DNA from: Hydrogenophaga sp. PBL-H3 | GTDB taxonomy: Bacteria; Pseudomonadota; Gammaproteobacteria; Burkholderiales; Burkholderiaceae_C | Assembly (NCBI RefSeq): GCF_010104355.1 | Contig: NZ_CP044972.1 | Coordinates: 1,488,001 to 1,552,000 of the forward strand | Length of the DNA: 64,000 nt | Direction of reading: 5' to 3' | In this document: positions 8,234 to 17,728 of the stretch, piece after piece | Position numbering within the stretch: the stretch's first letter is position 1 | Layout: every line of letters starts with the position of its first letter | Translations under genes and position numbers: made by a program | The notes under the pieces: generated by a model | What the model was told of the DNA's origin: nothing | The model's database searches: none | What the model saw: the letters and a program-made list of their open reading frames with translations, nothing else

Positions 8234-9271
8234 TCAGCGCACTGGCGGTGCGTACATCAGGCCGCCCTTGCTCCAGAGGTTGTTGCTGCCGCGGGGCAGG
8301 CCGATGGCGGTCTTGGGGCCCACGTGGCGCTCGAAGATCTCGCCGTAGTTGCCGGTGGCCTTGACGGCGCGAAACGCCCATTCCTTGTCCAGGCCCAGCA
8401 GCTTGCCGGTGTCTTCGGTGCCCGCGCCCAGCAGACGCATCACCCCGGGGTTGGTGCTGCTGGTCTTCATCTGGTCGGCGTTGGCCTGGGTCACTTCGTA
8501 CTCTTCGGCTTCCAGCAGGGCAAAGCCAACCCACCGCACGATGGCGGCCCACTCGTCGTCGCCCCGGCGCACGGCCGGGCCCAGGGGCTCCTTGGAGATC
8601 AGTTCGGGCAGGATCAGGTGGTCGTCGGGCTTGGCCATGTCTTTGGCGCGGCTGGAGGCCAGACCCGAGGCATCGGTGGTGTAGGCCTGGCAGCGGCCTG
8701 ACGAGTAGGCGGCCAGCGCGGCTTCAAGTTTTTCAAACACCACGGGCTTGATGTTGAGCTTGTTGGCGCGCGAGTAGTCGGTCAGGTTGAGTTCGGTCGT
8801 GGTGCCGGACTGCACGCACACCGTGGCGCCCTTGAGCTGCTTGGCGCTTTTCACGTTGAGCTTCTTGGGCACCATGAAACCCTGGCCGTCGTAGAAATTC
8901 ACGCCGGTGAAGCTCAGGCCCAGGGAGGCGTCGCGGGTCAGGGTCCAGGTGGTGTTGCGGGCCAGCATGTCGATCTCGCCGGACTGCAGGGCGGTGAAGC
9001 GCTGCTGGGCGGTCAGGGGGACGAAGCGCACCTTGTCCGGGTTGTTGAGAACCGCCGCGGCCACCGAGCGGCACACGTCCACGTCCATGCCGCTCCACTT
9101 GCCCTGGCTGTCGGCCGCCGAGAAGCCGGGCAGTGCGGTGTTGACCCCACAAATCAGCTCGCCGCGTTTCTTGATGGCATCAAGGTCCTTGCCTGCGTGA
9201 GCCGGCATGCTGGCCAAGGTGGCTGCGGCGCTCAGGCCCAGGGCTGCGAGTTTCAGGGTCGTCATCTTCAT
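8234..9271 (-). CDS. aapJ: General L-amino acid ABC transporter, periplasmic binding protein
   Basis: 345-residue solute-binding protein. Start ATG 9271 is chosen from GGAGAGACCTG just upstream and because a signal peptide (KLAALGLSAAATLASMPAHAG) follows directly. The mature protein begins KDLDAIKKRGELICGVNTALPGF and includes the family 3 solute-binding signature GMDVDVCRSVAAAVL. Captures amino acids in the periplasm for AapQMP. First gene of the operon. Confidence 0.93.
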   Translation of the reverse strand: MKMTTLKLAALGLSAAATLASMPAHAGKDLDAIKKRGELICGVNTALPGFSAADSQGKWSGMDVDVCRSVAAAVLNNPDKVRFVPLTAQQRFTALQSGEIDMLARNTTWTLTRDASLGLSFTGVNFYDGQGFMVPKKLNVKSAKQLKGATVCVQSGTTTELNLTDYSRANKLNIKPVVFEKLEAALAAYSSGRCQAYTTDASGLASSRAKDMAKPDDHLILPELISKEPLGPAVRRGDDEWAAIVRWVGFALLEAEEYEVTQANADQMKTSSTNPGVMRLLGAGTEDTGKLLGLDKEWAFRAVKATGNYGEIFERHVGPKTAIGLPRGSNNLWSKGGLMYAPPVR

Positions 9272-9582
9272 CAGGTCTCTCCAGGGGTTGAAAGGATGTC
9301 TGCTGCCGCAGGACGCGCACCTGTTGGGTGCACACCGCGAACGCAATCGAATGTATTCCTGGCCTTTTGGGCCCGGGATCGGGGTTTACGTGTGAAAGCC
9401 ATGCAAATCGCACATGACCACATCGAGATGGAAGCACGCGCACGCCCGCGAAGTTCGTCATGCAGGTTCCATGCCATTGGGGGGATTGGCGGTCGCGGTC
9501 TCTCCCGCGACATGGGGCGTTTTCTTTCGGCGAAGGCGACCCGTATCCTTTGCCCCGAACACAGAACAACGGAGACCAGCGC
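9272..9582. other. Divergent intergenic region between aapJ and the acyl-CoA ligase
   Basis: 311 bases without a convincing gene. It must hold the promoters of the aap operon (leftward) and of the acyl-CoA ligase (rightward). The ligase ribosome site GGAGA is at 9571-9575. Several short GC-rich inverted repeats are present near 9490-9520, but I cannot assign a -35/-10 pair with confidence in either direction. Confidence 0.5.
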
Positions 9583-11310
9583 ATGAGCAACAGCACCACG
9601 GTGGAGGCGGGATCTTCCGCGCCGCATCACCGCTTCTGGCCCACGCGCCTGCCCCACCAGATCACCCCGCCGGCCACCTCGCTGTGGCACAACCTGGCGG
9701 TCAGCGCGCTGCGCTACCCCGACAAGCCCGCGCTGGTGTTCTTCGATCAGGTGCTCACCTACCGGCAGCTGCTGGAACAGGCCGAGCGGCTCGCGGCGCA
9801 TCTGCGCGAGCAGGGCCTGCAAGACGGCGAGCGCGTGATTCTGCTGATGCAGAACTGCCCGCAGTGGGTCGTGGCGCACTTCGCCATCCTGCGGGCCAAC
9901 GCGGTGGTGGTGCCGGTCAATCCGATGAACCGGGCCGATGAGCTGCAGCACTACATCACCGACCCCGACGCGCGCGTGGCCATCGCCGCGGCCGATCTCG
10001 CCGGCGAGTTGCTCAAGGCCAATGCCGAGGTGCCCGAGGGCGAGCGTCTGCGCCACCTGGTCGTCTCCCACTACAGCGACACCTATGGCCCGAAAGCCGA
10101 GATACCGACCGCCTGGGCCGACTGGCTGGGTACACGCCACGCCCTGCCCGCGCTGCCCGGTGGCACGGTGAGCGACTGGGCCGAGGCCCTGGCCTGCAGC
10201 GGCACGGCGCCGGCCCACAACCGTGGCCCGGACGACCTCGCCGTGCTGCCCTACACCAGCGGCACCACCGGTCTGCCCAAGGGCTGCATGCACCCGCACC
10301 GCACGCTCATGCACAACGCGGTGGCCGTGGGCCTGTGGACCAACAGCACGTCCGAGAACGTCGGCCTGCTGGTGGTGCCCATGTTCCACATCACCGGCAT
10401 GGTGGCGGGCATGCACGCATCCGTGTTCAACGGCGCGACCATGGTGGTGATGCCACGCTGGGACCGCGACCTCGCTGGTCAGCTCATCTCGCGCTGGCGC
10501 GTCACGCACTGGACCAACATCCCCACCATGGTGATCGACCTGCTGGCGAGCCCGCGCTTTGACCAGTACGACCTCTCCAGCCTGGTGCTGGTGGGTGGCG
10601 GCGGCGCGGCCATGCCGCAGGCGGTGGCGCAGCGCCTGCTGGAGCAGTACGGCCTGCGCTACTCCGAGGGCTACGGCCTCACCGAGACCGCCGCGCCCTC
10701 GCACAACAACCCGCCCGATCACCCCAAGCAGCAATGCCTGGGCATTCCCTTCATGAGCACCGAGGCGCGCGTGATCGACCCGATCACGCTGGAAGACATG
10801 CCGCAGGGCGAAGCCGGCGAAATCATCATCTGCGGGCCCGAGGTGTTCGACGGCTACTGGAAGCGCCCCGAGGCCACGGAGGCCGCCTTCATCACCGTCG
10901 AGGGCAAGCGTTTCTTCCGCTCGGGCGATCTCGGTCGCATCGACGAAGACGGCTACTACTTCATCACCGATCGCCTCAAACGCATGATCAACGCCAGCGG
11001 CTTCAAGGTCTGGCCGGCCGAGGTGGAGGTGCTCATGTTCAAGCACCCGGCCATCGCCGAAGCCTGCGTGATCGCGACTTCCGACGCCTACCGCGGCGAA
11101 AGCGTGAAGGCTCTGGTGGTGCTGCGCGAATCGCACCGCGCCACCACGAGCGAGCAGGACATCCTGGACTGGTGCCGAGAGCACATGGCGGTCTACAAGT
11201 GCCCGCGCACGGTGGAGTTTCTCAGCGCCTTGCCCAAGAGTGGAAGTGGCAAGGTGATGTGGCGCTTGTTGCAGGAGCAGGAAGCCACGAAGACGCCAGG
11301 CGTCGCCTGA
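9583..11310 (+). CDS. Long/medium-chain fatty acid--CoA ligase (AMP-forming)
   Basis: 575-residue adenylate-forming enzyme that activates a carboxylic acid to its acyl-CoA via acyl-AMP. Start ATG 9583 follows GGAGACCAGC. Motifs in order: AMP-binding P-loop YTSGTTGLPKGCMH (about residue 223), GYGLTETAA (about 364), RSGDLGRIDEDGYYFITDR (about 446) and the C-terminal catalytic lysine in PKSGSGKVMWRLL. The opening residues (WPTRLPHQITPPATSLW) are characteristic of a Burkholderiales FadD-like subgroup. The exact chain length is not readable from the sequence. Monocistronic; the LysR gene converges on it four bases downstream. Confidence 0.92.
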   Translation: MSNSTTVEAGSSAPHHRFWPTRLPHQITPPATSLWHNLAVSALRYPDKPALVFFDQVLTYRQLLEQAERLAAHLREQGLQDGERVILLMQNCPQWVVAHFAILRANAVVVPVNPMNRADELQHYITDPDARVAIAAADLAGELLKANAEVPEGERLRHLVVSHYSDTYGPKAEIPTAWADWLGTRHALPALPGGTVSDWAEALACSGTAPAHNRGPDDLAVLPYTSGTTGLPKGCMHPHRTLMHNAVAVGLWTNSTSENVGLLVVPMFHITGMVAGMHASVFNGATMVVMPRWDRDLAGQLISRWRVTHWTNIPTMVIDLLASPRFDQYDLSSLVLVGGGGAAMPQAVAQRLLEQYGLRYSEGYGLTETAAPSHNNPPDHPKQQCLGIPFMSTEARVIDPITLEDMPQGEAGEIIICGPEVFDGYWKRPEATEAAFITVEGKRFFRSGDLGRIDEDGYYFITDRLKRMINASGFKVWPAEVEVLMFKHPAIAEACVIATSDAYRGESVKALVVLRESHRATTSEQDILDWCREHMAVYKCPRTVEFLSALPKSGSGKVMWRLLQEQEATKTPGVA

Positions 11311-11313
11311 AGC

Positions 11314-12231
11314 TCAGGCCCTGGTCGACATCTGTGGGTGCGTCGAGAACAGGTCCGCGACCCATTCCACGAACGCCCGCACCTTCGCGCTGAGGTGGCG
11401 GTTCGGCGGATACACGACGTAGAGCGGGATGTTGTGGCAGGTCCATTCGTCCAGCACCTGCACCAGCTCGCCGCGCTCGATCAGCGGCACCGCGGTGAAC
11501 GCGCCGATCTGCGCCACGCCCAGGCCCGCGAGCACCGCCGCGGTCATGGCGTTGCTCTCGTTCACCGAGAGCCGGTATCGGCCCGAAATCTCCAGCGTCT
11601 GGCCATCTCTCTCGAACTCGTTGGCGAAGGGCCGCCCGTTGCGGGTGGAGAAATAGTTCACCGTGGTGTGCTCCAGCTCCAGCTGCTCAGGGTGCGTGGG
11701 TGTGCCGTGCGCCCGCAGGTATGCGGGCGAGGCCACCGTGATCAGCGGCACGTTGGCCACGCGCCGCGCCACCAGCGACTGGTCGAGCAACTCACCGCCA
11801 CGGATCACGCAGTCCACGTTGTCCGCCAGCAGGTCGACCGAGCGGTCGGTCACGCCCAGGTCGAGCTGGATGTCGGGGAAACGGCGGTAAAAGTCGGCCA
11901 GTGCGGGGATGATGATCTGCTGCGCCACCGAGGTGCCCACGTCCACGCGCAGGCGCCCGCTGGGCTTGGCCTGCGCGTTGGTCATGCTGGCCTCGATGTC
12001 GTCGAGGTCGTTGAGCACACGCACCGTGCGCTCGTAGTAGGCCGCACCATCGGGCGTGACGGTCACGCGCCGCGTGGTGCGGTTGAGCAGCTTGACCTTC
12101 AGGCGAGCCTCCAGGTGCTGAACCAGTTTGGTCACCGTGCCTTTGGGCAGGTCCAGCGACTCCGCCGCCTTGGTGAAGGTGCCGGCCTCCACCACGCGCG
12201 CGAAAACGCGTATTGATTGAATCTGATCCAT
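11314..12231 (-). CDS. LysR-family transcriptional regulator
   Basis: 305 residues. N-terminal winged helix-turn-helix (residues 1-60, FTKAAESLDLPKGTVTKLVQHLEARL) and a substrate-binding effector domain beginning near residue 90 (GRLRVDVGTSVAQQIIIPAL). Of the CrgA/AphB-like subgroup that often carries DIEASMTNAQAKPSGRLRV-type linkers. Transcribed divergently from the alpha/beta hydrolase gene, with palindromes and a promoter between them, so it probably controls that gene and itself. Inducer unknown. Confidence 0.93.
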   Translation of the reverse strand: MDQIQSIRVFARVVEAGTFTKAAESLDLPKGTVTKLVQHLEARLKVKLLNRTTRRVTVTPDGAAYYERTVRVLNDLDDIEASMTNAQAKPSGRLRVDVGTSVAQQIIIPALADFYRRFPDIQLDLGVTDRSVDLLADNVDCVIRGGELLDQSLVARRVANVPLITVASPAYLRAHGTPTHPEQLELEHTTVNYFSTRNGRPFANEFERDGQTLEISGRYRLSVNESNAMTAAVLAGLGVAQIGAFTAVPLIERGELVQVLDEWTCHNIPLYVVYPPNRHLSAKVRAFVEWVADLFSTHPQMSTRA

Positions 12232-12264
12232 GCCCTCACTCCTCGATGCGCTGTTTTGTGGGCG

Positions 12265-12335
12265 GATTGTTCATGCAATCGAAACACAGAACTGTTTGAA
12301 CCTGGCTTTATCCGCATCAACGGCATGCCTATAGT
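12265..12335 (+). promoter_or_regulatory. LysR operator palindromes and promoter of the hydrolase gene
   Basis: Two palindromes precede the promoter: GATTG/CAATC (12265-12280) and AAACA/TGTTT (12282-12297). A -35-like TTTATC (12307-12312) and a -10-like TATAGT (12330-12335) are separated by 17 bases. The predicted transcript start falls at about 12342, next to the ATG at 12343, implying a leaderless or nearly leaderless mRNA. The same layout recurs at 49047-49118. Confidence 0.55.
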
Positions 12336-12342
12336 CCAGCCC

Positions 12343-13176
12343 ATGGGTTCAACTACGTCAACGTCCGCCTCCGTGGCGCAGACACACCCCCTGTCGGTGC
12401 CGGGCACGCCAGGGCTGGAGCTGCGCGTGTGGGGCAAGAAGCCGCGCGGTGGCGCGGTGCCGCTGGTGTTGCACTTTCACGGCGGTGCCTTCGTCTCGGG
12501 CGACCTGGACAGCGGTGCCTGCCTGGCCGAACTGCTGGCCAGCTCGGGCGCGGTGGTGGCCTCACTGGCCTACCCGCTGGCGCCCGCGCACCGTTTCCCC
12601 GACGCGGTGGAGGCCGGCTATGCGGCGCTGGAGTGGCTGTACAAGCAGCGAACCCGCCTGGCCGGTTCCACCGCGCCGCTGTTCGTCGCCGGTGAAGAAG
12701 CGGGCGGCAACATCGCCGCTGCGGTGGCGCTGATGGTGCGCGATCGCGCCCACCCGCCGCTGGCCGGCCAGATCCTGGTCGCCCCCATGCTGGACCCGTG
12801 CAACGCCACCGCCTCGCTGCGCCAGACCATGGGTGAAGCCACCGGCTGCAAGTGGATCGATGGCTGGCAGCAGTACCTGCGCGGCCCGATGGACGCCGAA
12901 CATCCCTATGCCGTGCCCTGCCACGCGCAGCGCCTTGCCGGTCTGCCACCGGCGTTGATCCTGACCGGCGGCGACGACCCGATGCGCGACGAAGCCCTGG
13001 CCTACGCCGAGCGCCTGCGCGGCGCGGGCATCGCCGTGCACAGCGGCGTGTTGCCCTCCACCACCGGCTGGCCCGACTCGCTGAGCGAGCAGCCCCCCGG
13101 GGAATGTCCGTGCGCCGTCGAGGTGCGCGAACACGTCCGTGCCTTCTTCCAGGCCGCGACACCGCCACCGTCCTGA
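12343..13176 (+). CDS. Alpha/beta hydrolase, hormone-sensitive-lipase-like
   Basis: About 277 residues. The oxyanion block HFHGGAFVSGDLDSG (about residue 41) is the HGG signature of the HSL/arylacetamide deacetylase group. The usual nucleophile motif GDSAGG is replaced by GEEAGG (about residue 112), so the serine is missing and the enzyme may be inactive or use another chemistry. ILTGGDDPMRDEA supplies the acidic residue. I chose ATG 12343 because the likely promoter places the transcript start there; ATG 12325 in the same frame is the alternative. Neither has a clear ribosome site. Divergent from a LysR regulator. Confidence 0.75.
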   Translation: MGSTTSTSASVAQTHPLSVPGTPGLELRVWGKKPRGGAVPLVLHFHGGAFVSGDLDSGACLAELLASSGAVVASLAYPLAPAHRFPDAVEAGYAALEWLYKQRTRLAGSTAPLFVAGEEAGGNIAAAVALMVRDRAHPPLAGQILVAPMLDPCNATASLRQTMGEATGCKWIDGWQQYLRGPMDAEHPYAVPCHAQRLAGLPPALILTGGDDPMRDEALAYAERLRGAGIAVHSGVLPSTTGWPDSLSEQPPGECPCAVEVREHVRAFFQAATPPPS

Positions 13177-13266
13177 CGGACGCCGCCCCCTTTTCCCACC
13201 ACCCTGAAACGCCAACCCCGGTCATCCACCGGGGGAGGTCCCGCTCGCCCTCAAAAAGGAAAAACC

Positions 13267-14463
13267 ATGTCCAACTTGCCCACTCCTCTGCGCCGCATCT
13301 GGTGGCCCACCGCCGCCGTCCTGGCTGCCGTCACCCTCGCGGGGATCGCACTCCTGCAGGAAGCCGGCGTCGCCCGGGCCAGTGCGCCGGCGAGCGCACC
13401 GCCGCCCATGCCGGTGTCCGTGGCCACCGTGACCGAGAGCGACATCGCCGCCTGGGAAGAGTTCTCCGGCCGGCTGGAGGCCGTGGAGCGGGTGGACATC
13501 CGTTCGCGGGTGGCCGGTGTGGTGCAGGCAACGCATTTCCGCGAAGGCGCCTTGGTGGCCAAGGGCGACCTGCTGATCTCCATCGACCCCGCGCCATACG
13601 AAGCGGAAGCGGCGCGCGCTGAAGCGCAAACCGTGGCGGCCCAGGCCCGCGTGACCCACGCCGGCAACGAGCTGACGCGCGCCAGCCGCTTGTGGGAAGA
13701 CAAGGCGATTGCGCGGCGCGAGCTGGACGACCGCGAGAGCGCGCTGCGCGAAGCCGAGGCCAACCTCAAGGCCGCGCAGGCCCAGTTGCAAAGCAGCCGC
13801 CTGAGTCTGGGCTACACGCAGGTGCGCGCCCCGGTGGCCGGGCGCATCGGCAAACTGGAGGTGACCGTGGGCAACCTGATCGCCGCCGGCCCGGGTGCGC
13901 CCGTGCTCACCACCCTGGTGTCGGTCAGCCCGATCTACGCCAGCTTCGACGCCGACGAAAAGACCGTGACCGGCGCGCTCAAGGGCCTGGCGGGCGGTGC
14001 ACGCCCGGCGGTCGAACGCATCCCCGTGCAGATGGGCACCTCGGCCACGAGCGACACGCCGTATGCCGGCCAGTTGCAGCTGATCGACAACCAGGTCGAC
14101 CCACGCAGCGGCACGGTGCGCGTGCGCGCCGTCTTCGACAACAAGGACGGCAGCCTGATGCCCGGGCAGTTCGCGCGCATCCGCATGGGCCAGCCGCAGA
14201 CCGCGCGCACCCTGCTGGTGAGCGAGCGCGCGGTGGGCACCGACCAGGACAAGAAGTACGTGCTGGTGGTGGGCGAGGGCGACAAGACCGAGTACCGGGC
14301 CGTCACGCTGGGCGCGCCGGTCGATGGCCTGCGCACCGTGCTCAGTGGCCTGAAACCCGGCGAGCGCATCGTCGTCAACGGCCTGCAGCGCGTGCGTCCC
14401 GGTGACGTGGTGCAACCGCAGACCGTGCCCATGAACAACGCCGTCGCCGTGGCCAAGTCCTGA
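13267..14463 (+). CDS. RND efflux periplasmic adaptor (membrane fusion protein)
   Basis: 398-residue AcrA/MexA-type adaptor that bridges the inner-membrane pump and the outer-membrane channel. N-terminal membrane anchor (residues 12-35), biotinyl-lipoyl half-motifs (VDIRSRVAGVVQATHF and LGYTQVRAPVAGRIGKL), alpha-helical hairpin (about 110-180) and beta-barrel domain. No lipobox; anchored by the uncleaved helix. Start ATG 13267 follows AAAAAGGAAAAACC. First gene of a three-gene operon (adaptor, pump, channel) with gaps of 23 and 14 bases. A perfect 7-bp GC hairpin (13216-13234) lies in the leader. Confidence 0.93.
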   Translation: MSNLPTPLRRIWWPTAAVLAAVTLAGIALLQEAGVARASAPASAPPPMPVSVATVTESDIAAWEEFSGRLEAVERVDIRSRVAGVVQATHFREGALVAKGDLLISIDPAPYEAEAARAEAQTVAAQARVTHAGNELTRASRLWEDKAIARRELDDRESALREAEANLKAAQAQLQSSRLSLGYTQVRAPVAGRIGKLEVTVGNLIAAGPGAPVLTTLVSVSPIYASFDADEKTVTGALKGLAGGARPAVERIPVQMGTSATSDTPYAGQLQLIDNQVDPRSGTVRVRAVFDNKDGSLMPGQFARIRMGQPQTARTLLVSERAVGTDQDKKYVLVVGEGDKTEYRAVTLGAPVDGLRTVLSGLKPGERIVVNGLQRVRPGDVVQPQTVPMNNAVAVAKS

Positions 14464-14486
14464 GCCTTGCCAGTGAAAAGAACACC

Positions 14487-17400
14487 ATGAACCTCTCGAA
14501 ATTCTTCATTGATCGGCCGATCTTCGCGGGCGTGCTCTCGCTGCTGATCCTGATCGCCGGTCTGGTCGCGCTGCGCGGCCTGCCGATCTCCGAGTACCCC
14601 GAGGTGGCACCGCCCTCGGTGGTGGTGCGCGCCCAGTACCCGGGCGCCAACCCCAAGGTGATCGCCGAAACCGTGGCCACGCCGCTGGAGGAGTCCATCA
14701 ACGGTGTCGAAGGCATGCTCTACATGGGCAGCCAGGCCACGACCGACGGCGTGATGACGCTCACCGTCACCTTCAAGCTCGGCACCGACCCCGACAAGGC
14801 CCAGCAGCTGGTGCAGAACCGCGTCTCGCAGGCCGAGCCGCGCCTGCCCGAGGAAGTTCGCCGCCTGGGCATCACCACGGTCAAAAGCTCGCCCGACATC
14901 ACGATGGTGGTGCACCTGGTCTCGCCCAACGACCGCTACGACATCAACTACCTGCGCAACTACGCGGTGCTCAACGTCAAGGACCGGCTCGCACGCATCC
15001 CCGGTGTGGGCCAGGTGCAGATCTTCGGTGGTGGTGACTACTCCATGCGCGTCTGGCTTGACCCGCAGAAGGTCGCGCAGCGCGGCCTCTCGGCCAGCGA
15101 CGTGGTCACGGCGATCCGTGGGCAGAACGTGCAGGCCGCGGCCGGTGTGGTCGGCGCTTCGCCGGGCTTGCCGGGCGTGGACATGCAGTTGTCCATCAAC
15201 GCCCAGGGCCGCTTGCAGACCGAAGAGGAGTTCGGCGACATCATCGTCAAGACCGGTGCCGACGGTGCCGTGACCCGCTTGCGCGACATCGCCCGGCTGG
15301 AGATGGGCGCAGCCGACTATTCGCTGCGCTCGCTGCTCAACAACAAGCCCGCTGTGGGCATGGGCGTGTTCCAGGCACCAGGCTCCAACGCGCTCGACAT
15401 CTCGGCCCAGGTGCGCGCCACCATGGCCGAGCTGCAGAAGAACATGCCCGAGGGCGTGGAATTCCGCATCGCCTACGACCCCACGCAGTTCGTGCGTGCC
15501 TCGATCAAGTCCGTGATCACCACGCTGCTCGAAGCCATTGCGCTGGTGGTGCTGGTGGTGATCGTGTTCCTGCAGACATGGCGCGCCTCCATCATTCCGC
15601 TGCTGGCGGTGCCGGTGTCGGTGGTGGGCACCTTCGCGGTGCTGCATTTGCTGGGCTTCTCGATCAACGCGCTCTCGCTGTTCGGCCTGGTGCTGGCGAT
15701 CGGCATCGTGGTGGACGACGCCATCGTGGTGGTGGAGAACGTGGAACGCAACATCGAGGCGGGGCTCTCGCCGCGCGACGCCACCTACCGCGCGATGAAG
15801 GAAGTGTCGGGGCCCATCATCGCGATCGCGCTGGTGCTGGTCGCGGTGTTCGTGCCGCTGGCTTTCATCAGCGGCCTCACCGGCCAGTTCTACAAGCAGT
15901 TCGCAGTGACCATCGCGATCTCCACCGTGATCTCGGCCATCAACTCGCTCACGCTCTCGCCCGCGCTCGCTGCCCTGCTGCTGCGCGGTCACAACGCTCC
16001 CAAGGACGCGCTCACGCGCGGCATGGATCGCGTCTTCGGCCCGCTGTTTCGCGGCTTCAACCGCCTCTTCAACCGTGGCTCCGAGGCCTACAGCGGCGGC
16101 GTGCGGCGCGTCATCTCGCGCAAGGCGCTGATGATGGTGATCTACCTCGCGCTGGTGGGCGTGACCTTCGGCCTGTTCAAGGCGGTGCCCAGCGGCTTCG
16201 TGCCCGCGCAGGACAAGCAGTACCTGATCGGCTTTGCGCAGCTGCCCGACGGCGCCACGCTCGACCGCACCGAAGACGTGATCCAGCGCATGGGCGAGAT
16301 CACCAAGCAGAACCCGAACGTGGAAGACGCGATCGCCTTCCCCGGGTTGTCGATCAACGGCTTCACCAACAGCTCGAACTCCGGCATCGTGTTCGCCACG
16401 CTCAAGCCCTTTGCCGAGCGCCAGCGCGCCGACCAGAGCGGTGGTGCTGTGGCGGGTCAGCTGAACCAGGCCTACGGCAGCATCCAGGACGCCTTCATCG
16501 TGATGTTCCCGCCACCACCGGTGGCGGGCCTGGGCACCACGGGTGGCTTCAAGCTGCAGCTGGAAGACAAGGCCTCGCTGGGCTATGAGGCGATGGACGC
16601 GGCGGTGAAAGCCTTCATGGCCAAGGCTTACCAGACGCCCGAGCTCGCCGGCATGTTCACGAGCTGGCAGGTCAACGTGCCGCAGCTCTACGCCGACATC
16701 GACCGCACCAAGGCGCGCCAGCTCGGCGTGCCGGTCACGGACATCTTCGACACCATGCAGATCTACCTCGGCAGCCTGTACGTGAACGACTTCAACCAGT
16801 TCGGCCGCACCTACAGCGTGCGCGCCCAGGCCGATGCGCCCTACCGCGCGCGCGCCGAAGACGTGGGCCTGCTCAAGGTGCGTTCGAACTCGGGCGAGAT
16901 GGTGCCGCTGTCGGCGCTGATGAAGGTGAACTCCAGCTTCGGCCCGGAGCGCGCCATGCGCTACAACGGCTACCTCTCGGCCGACATCAACGGCGGCCCC
17001 GCGCCCGGCTTCTCGTCGGGCCAGGCGCAGGACGCGATCGAGCGCATCGCCGCCGAGACGCTGCCCCAAGGCATCGGCTTCGAATGGACCGAGCTCACCT
17101 ACCAGGAAATCCTGGCCGGCAACTCCGCGCTGTGGGTGTTCCCGCTCGCGATCCTGCTGGTGTTCCTGGTGCTGGCCGCGCAGTACGAAAGCCTCACGCT
17201 GCCGCTGTCCATCATCCTGATCGTGCCCATGGGCCTGCTTGCCGCCATGACCGGCGTGTGGCTGGACGGGGGCGACAACAACGTGTTCACGCAGATCGGG
17301 CTGATCGTGTTGGTGGGGCTCTCGGCGAAGAACGCGATCCTGATCGTGGAGTTCGCGCGCGAGCTGGAGTTTGCGGGCAGGTCGCCGGTGCAGGCCGCGA

Positions 17401-17714
17401 TCGAAGCCAGCCGCTTGCGGCTGCGCCCCATCCTCATGACCTCGCTGGCTTTTGTGATGGGCGTGCTGCCGCTGGTGCTGGCCACTGGCGCGGGCGCCGA
17501 GATGCGCTCGGCCATGGGTGTGGCCGTGTTCGCCGGAATGATCGGCGTCACCGCCTTCGGCCTGTTCCTCACGCCGGTGTTCTACGTGCTGCTGCGCCGC
17601 CTGGCGGGCAACCGCCCACTGCGCCAGCATGGCGAAATCCCCCACTTCGAGGGCTTCGCCTCCGGCGGTGGCGGCAGCGCGCGCGCCGTGCCCGCCGCTC
17701 CCCTGACCCATTGA
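14487..17714 (+). CDS. RND multidrug efflux pump (HAE1/AcrB family)
   Basis: 1075-residue proton-driven inner-membrane pump. N-terminus MNLSKFFIDRPIFAGVLSLLILIAG is typical of AcrB/MexB relatives, followed by a periplasmic porter domain, a central membrane block with the proton-relay pair DD in GIVVDDAIVVVENVERN (about residue 408), a second porter domain and a final membrane block that holds the K in GLSAKNAILIVEFARE (about 945). Extends slightly beyond the last helix with a Gly-rich tail (FASGGGGSARAVPAAP). Substrate range unknown; organic solvents, phenolics or antibiotics are typical. The LysR-hydrolase pair upstream is not clearly part of its control. Confidence 0.95.
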   Translation: MNLSKFFIDRPIFAGVLSLLILIAGLVALRGLPISEYPEVAPPSVVVRAQYPGANPKVIAETVATPLEESINGVEGMLYMGSQATTDGVMTLTVTFKLGTDPDKAQQLVQNRVSQAEPRLPEEVRRLGITTVKSSPDITMVVHLVSPNDRYDINYLRNYAVLNVKDRLARIPGVGQVQIFGGGDYSMRVWLDPQKVAQRGLSASDVVTAIRGQNVQAAAGVVGASPGLPGVDMQLSINAQGRLQTEEEFGDIIVKTGADGAVTRLRDIARLEMGAADYSLRSLLNNKPAVGMGVFQAPGSNALDISAQVRATMAELQKNMPEGVEFRIAYDPTQFVRASIKSVITTLLEAIALVVLVVIVFLQTWRASIIPLLAVPVSVVGTFAVLHLLGFSINALSLFGLVLAIGIVVDDAIVVVENVERNIEAGLSPRDATYRAMKEVSGPIIAIALVLVAVFVPLAFISGLTGQFYKQFAVTIAISTVISAINSLTLSPALAALLLRGHNAPKDALTRGMDRVFGPLFRGFNRLFNRGSEAYSGGVRRVISRKALMMVIYLALVGVTFGLFKAVPSGFVPAQDKQYLIGFAQLPDGATLDRTEDVIQRMGEITKQNPNVEDAIAFPGLSINGFTNSSNSGIVFATLKPFAERQRADQSGGAVAGQLNQAYGSIQDAFIVMFPPPPVAGLGTTGGFKLQLEDKASLGYEAMDAAVKAFMAKAYQTPELAGMFTSWQVNVPQLYADIDRTKARQLGVPVTDIFDTMQIYLGSLYVNDFNQFGRTYSVRAQADAPYRARAEDVGLLKVRSNSGEMVPLSALMKVNSSFGPERAMRYNGYLSADINGGPAPGFSSGQAQDAIERIAAETLPQGIGFEWTELTYQEILAGNSALWVFPLAILLVFLVLAAQYESLTLPLSIILIVPMGLLAAMTGVWLDGGDNNVFTQIGLIVLVGLSAKNAILIVEFARELEFAGRSPVQAAIEASRLRLRPILMTSLAFVMGVLPLVLATGAGAEMRSAMGVAVFAGMIGVTAFGLFLTPVFYVLLRRLAGNRPLRQHGEIPHFEGFASGGGGSARAVPAAPLTH

Positions 17715-17728
17715 AGAAGACACAGACG

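Noticed and set aside
9271..11184. 637-codon minus-strand frame opposite the acyl-CoA ligase
   Set aside because: Same cause: antisense to a well conserved enzyme, no recognisable motif, His/Gly-rich.
12217..12342. An upstream start for the alpha/beta hydrolase overlapping the LysR gene
   Set aside because: It would read through the operators and promoter; the domain begins after 12343 and no ribosome site supports it.
13216..13234. Perfect 7-bp hairpin before the RND operon as a terminator or riboswitch
   Set aside because: No U tract and no conserved riboswitch pattern; too small to claim function.
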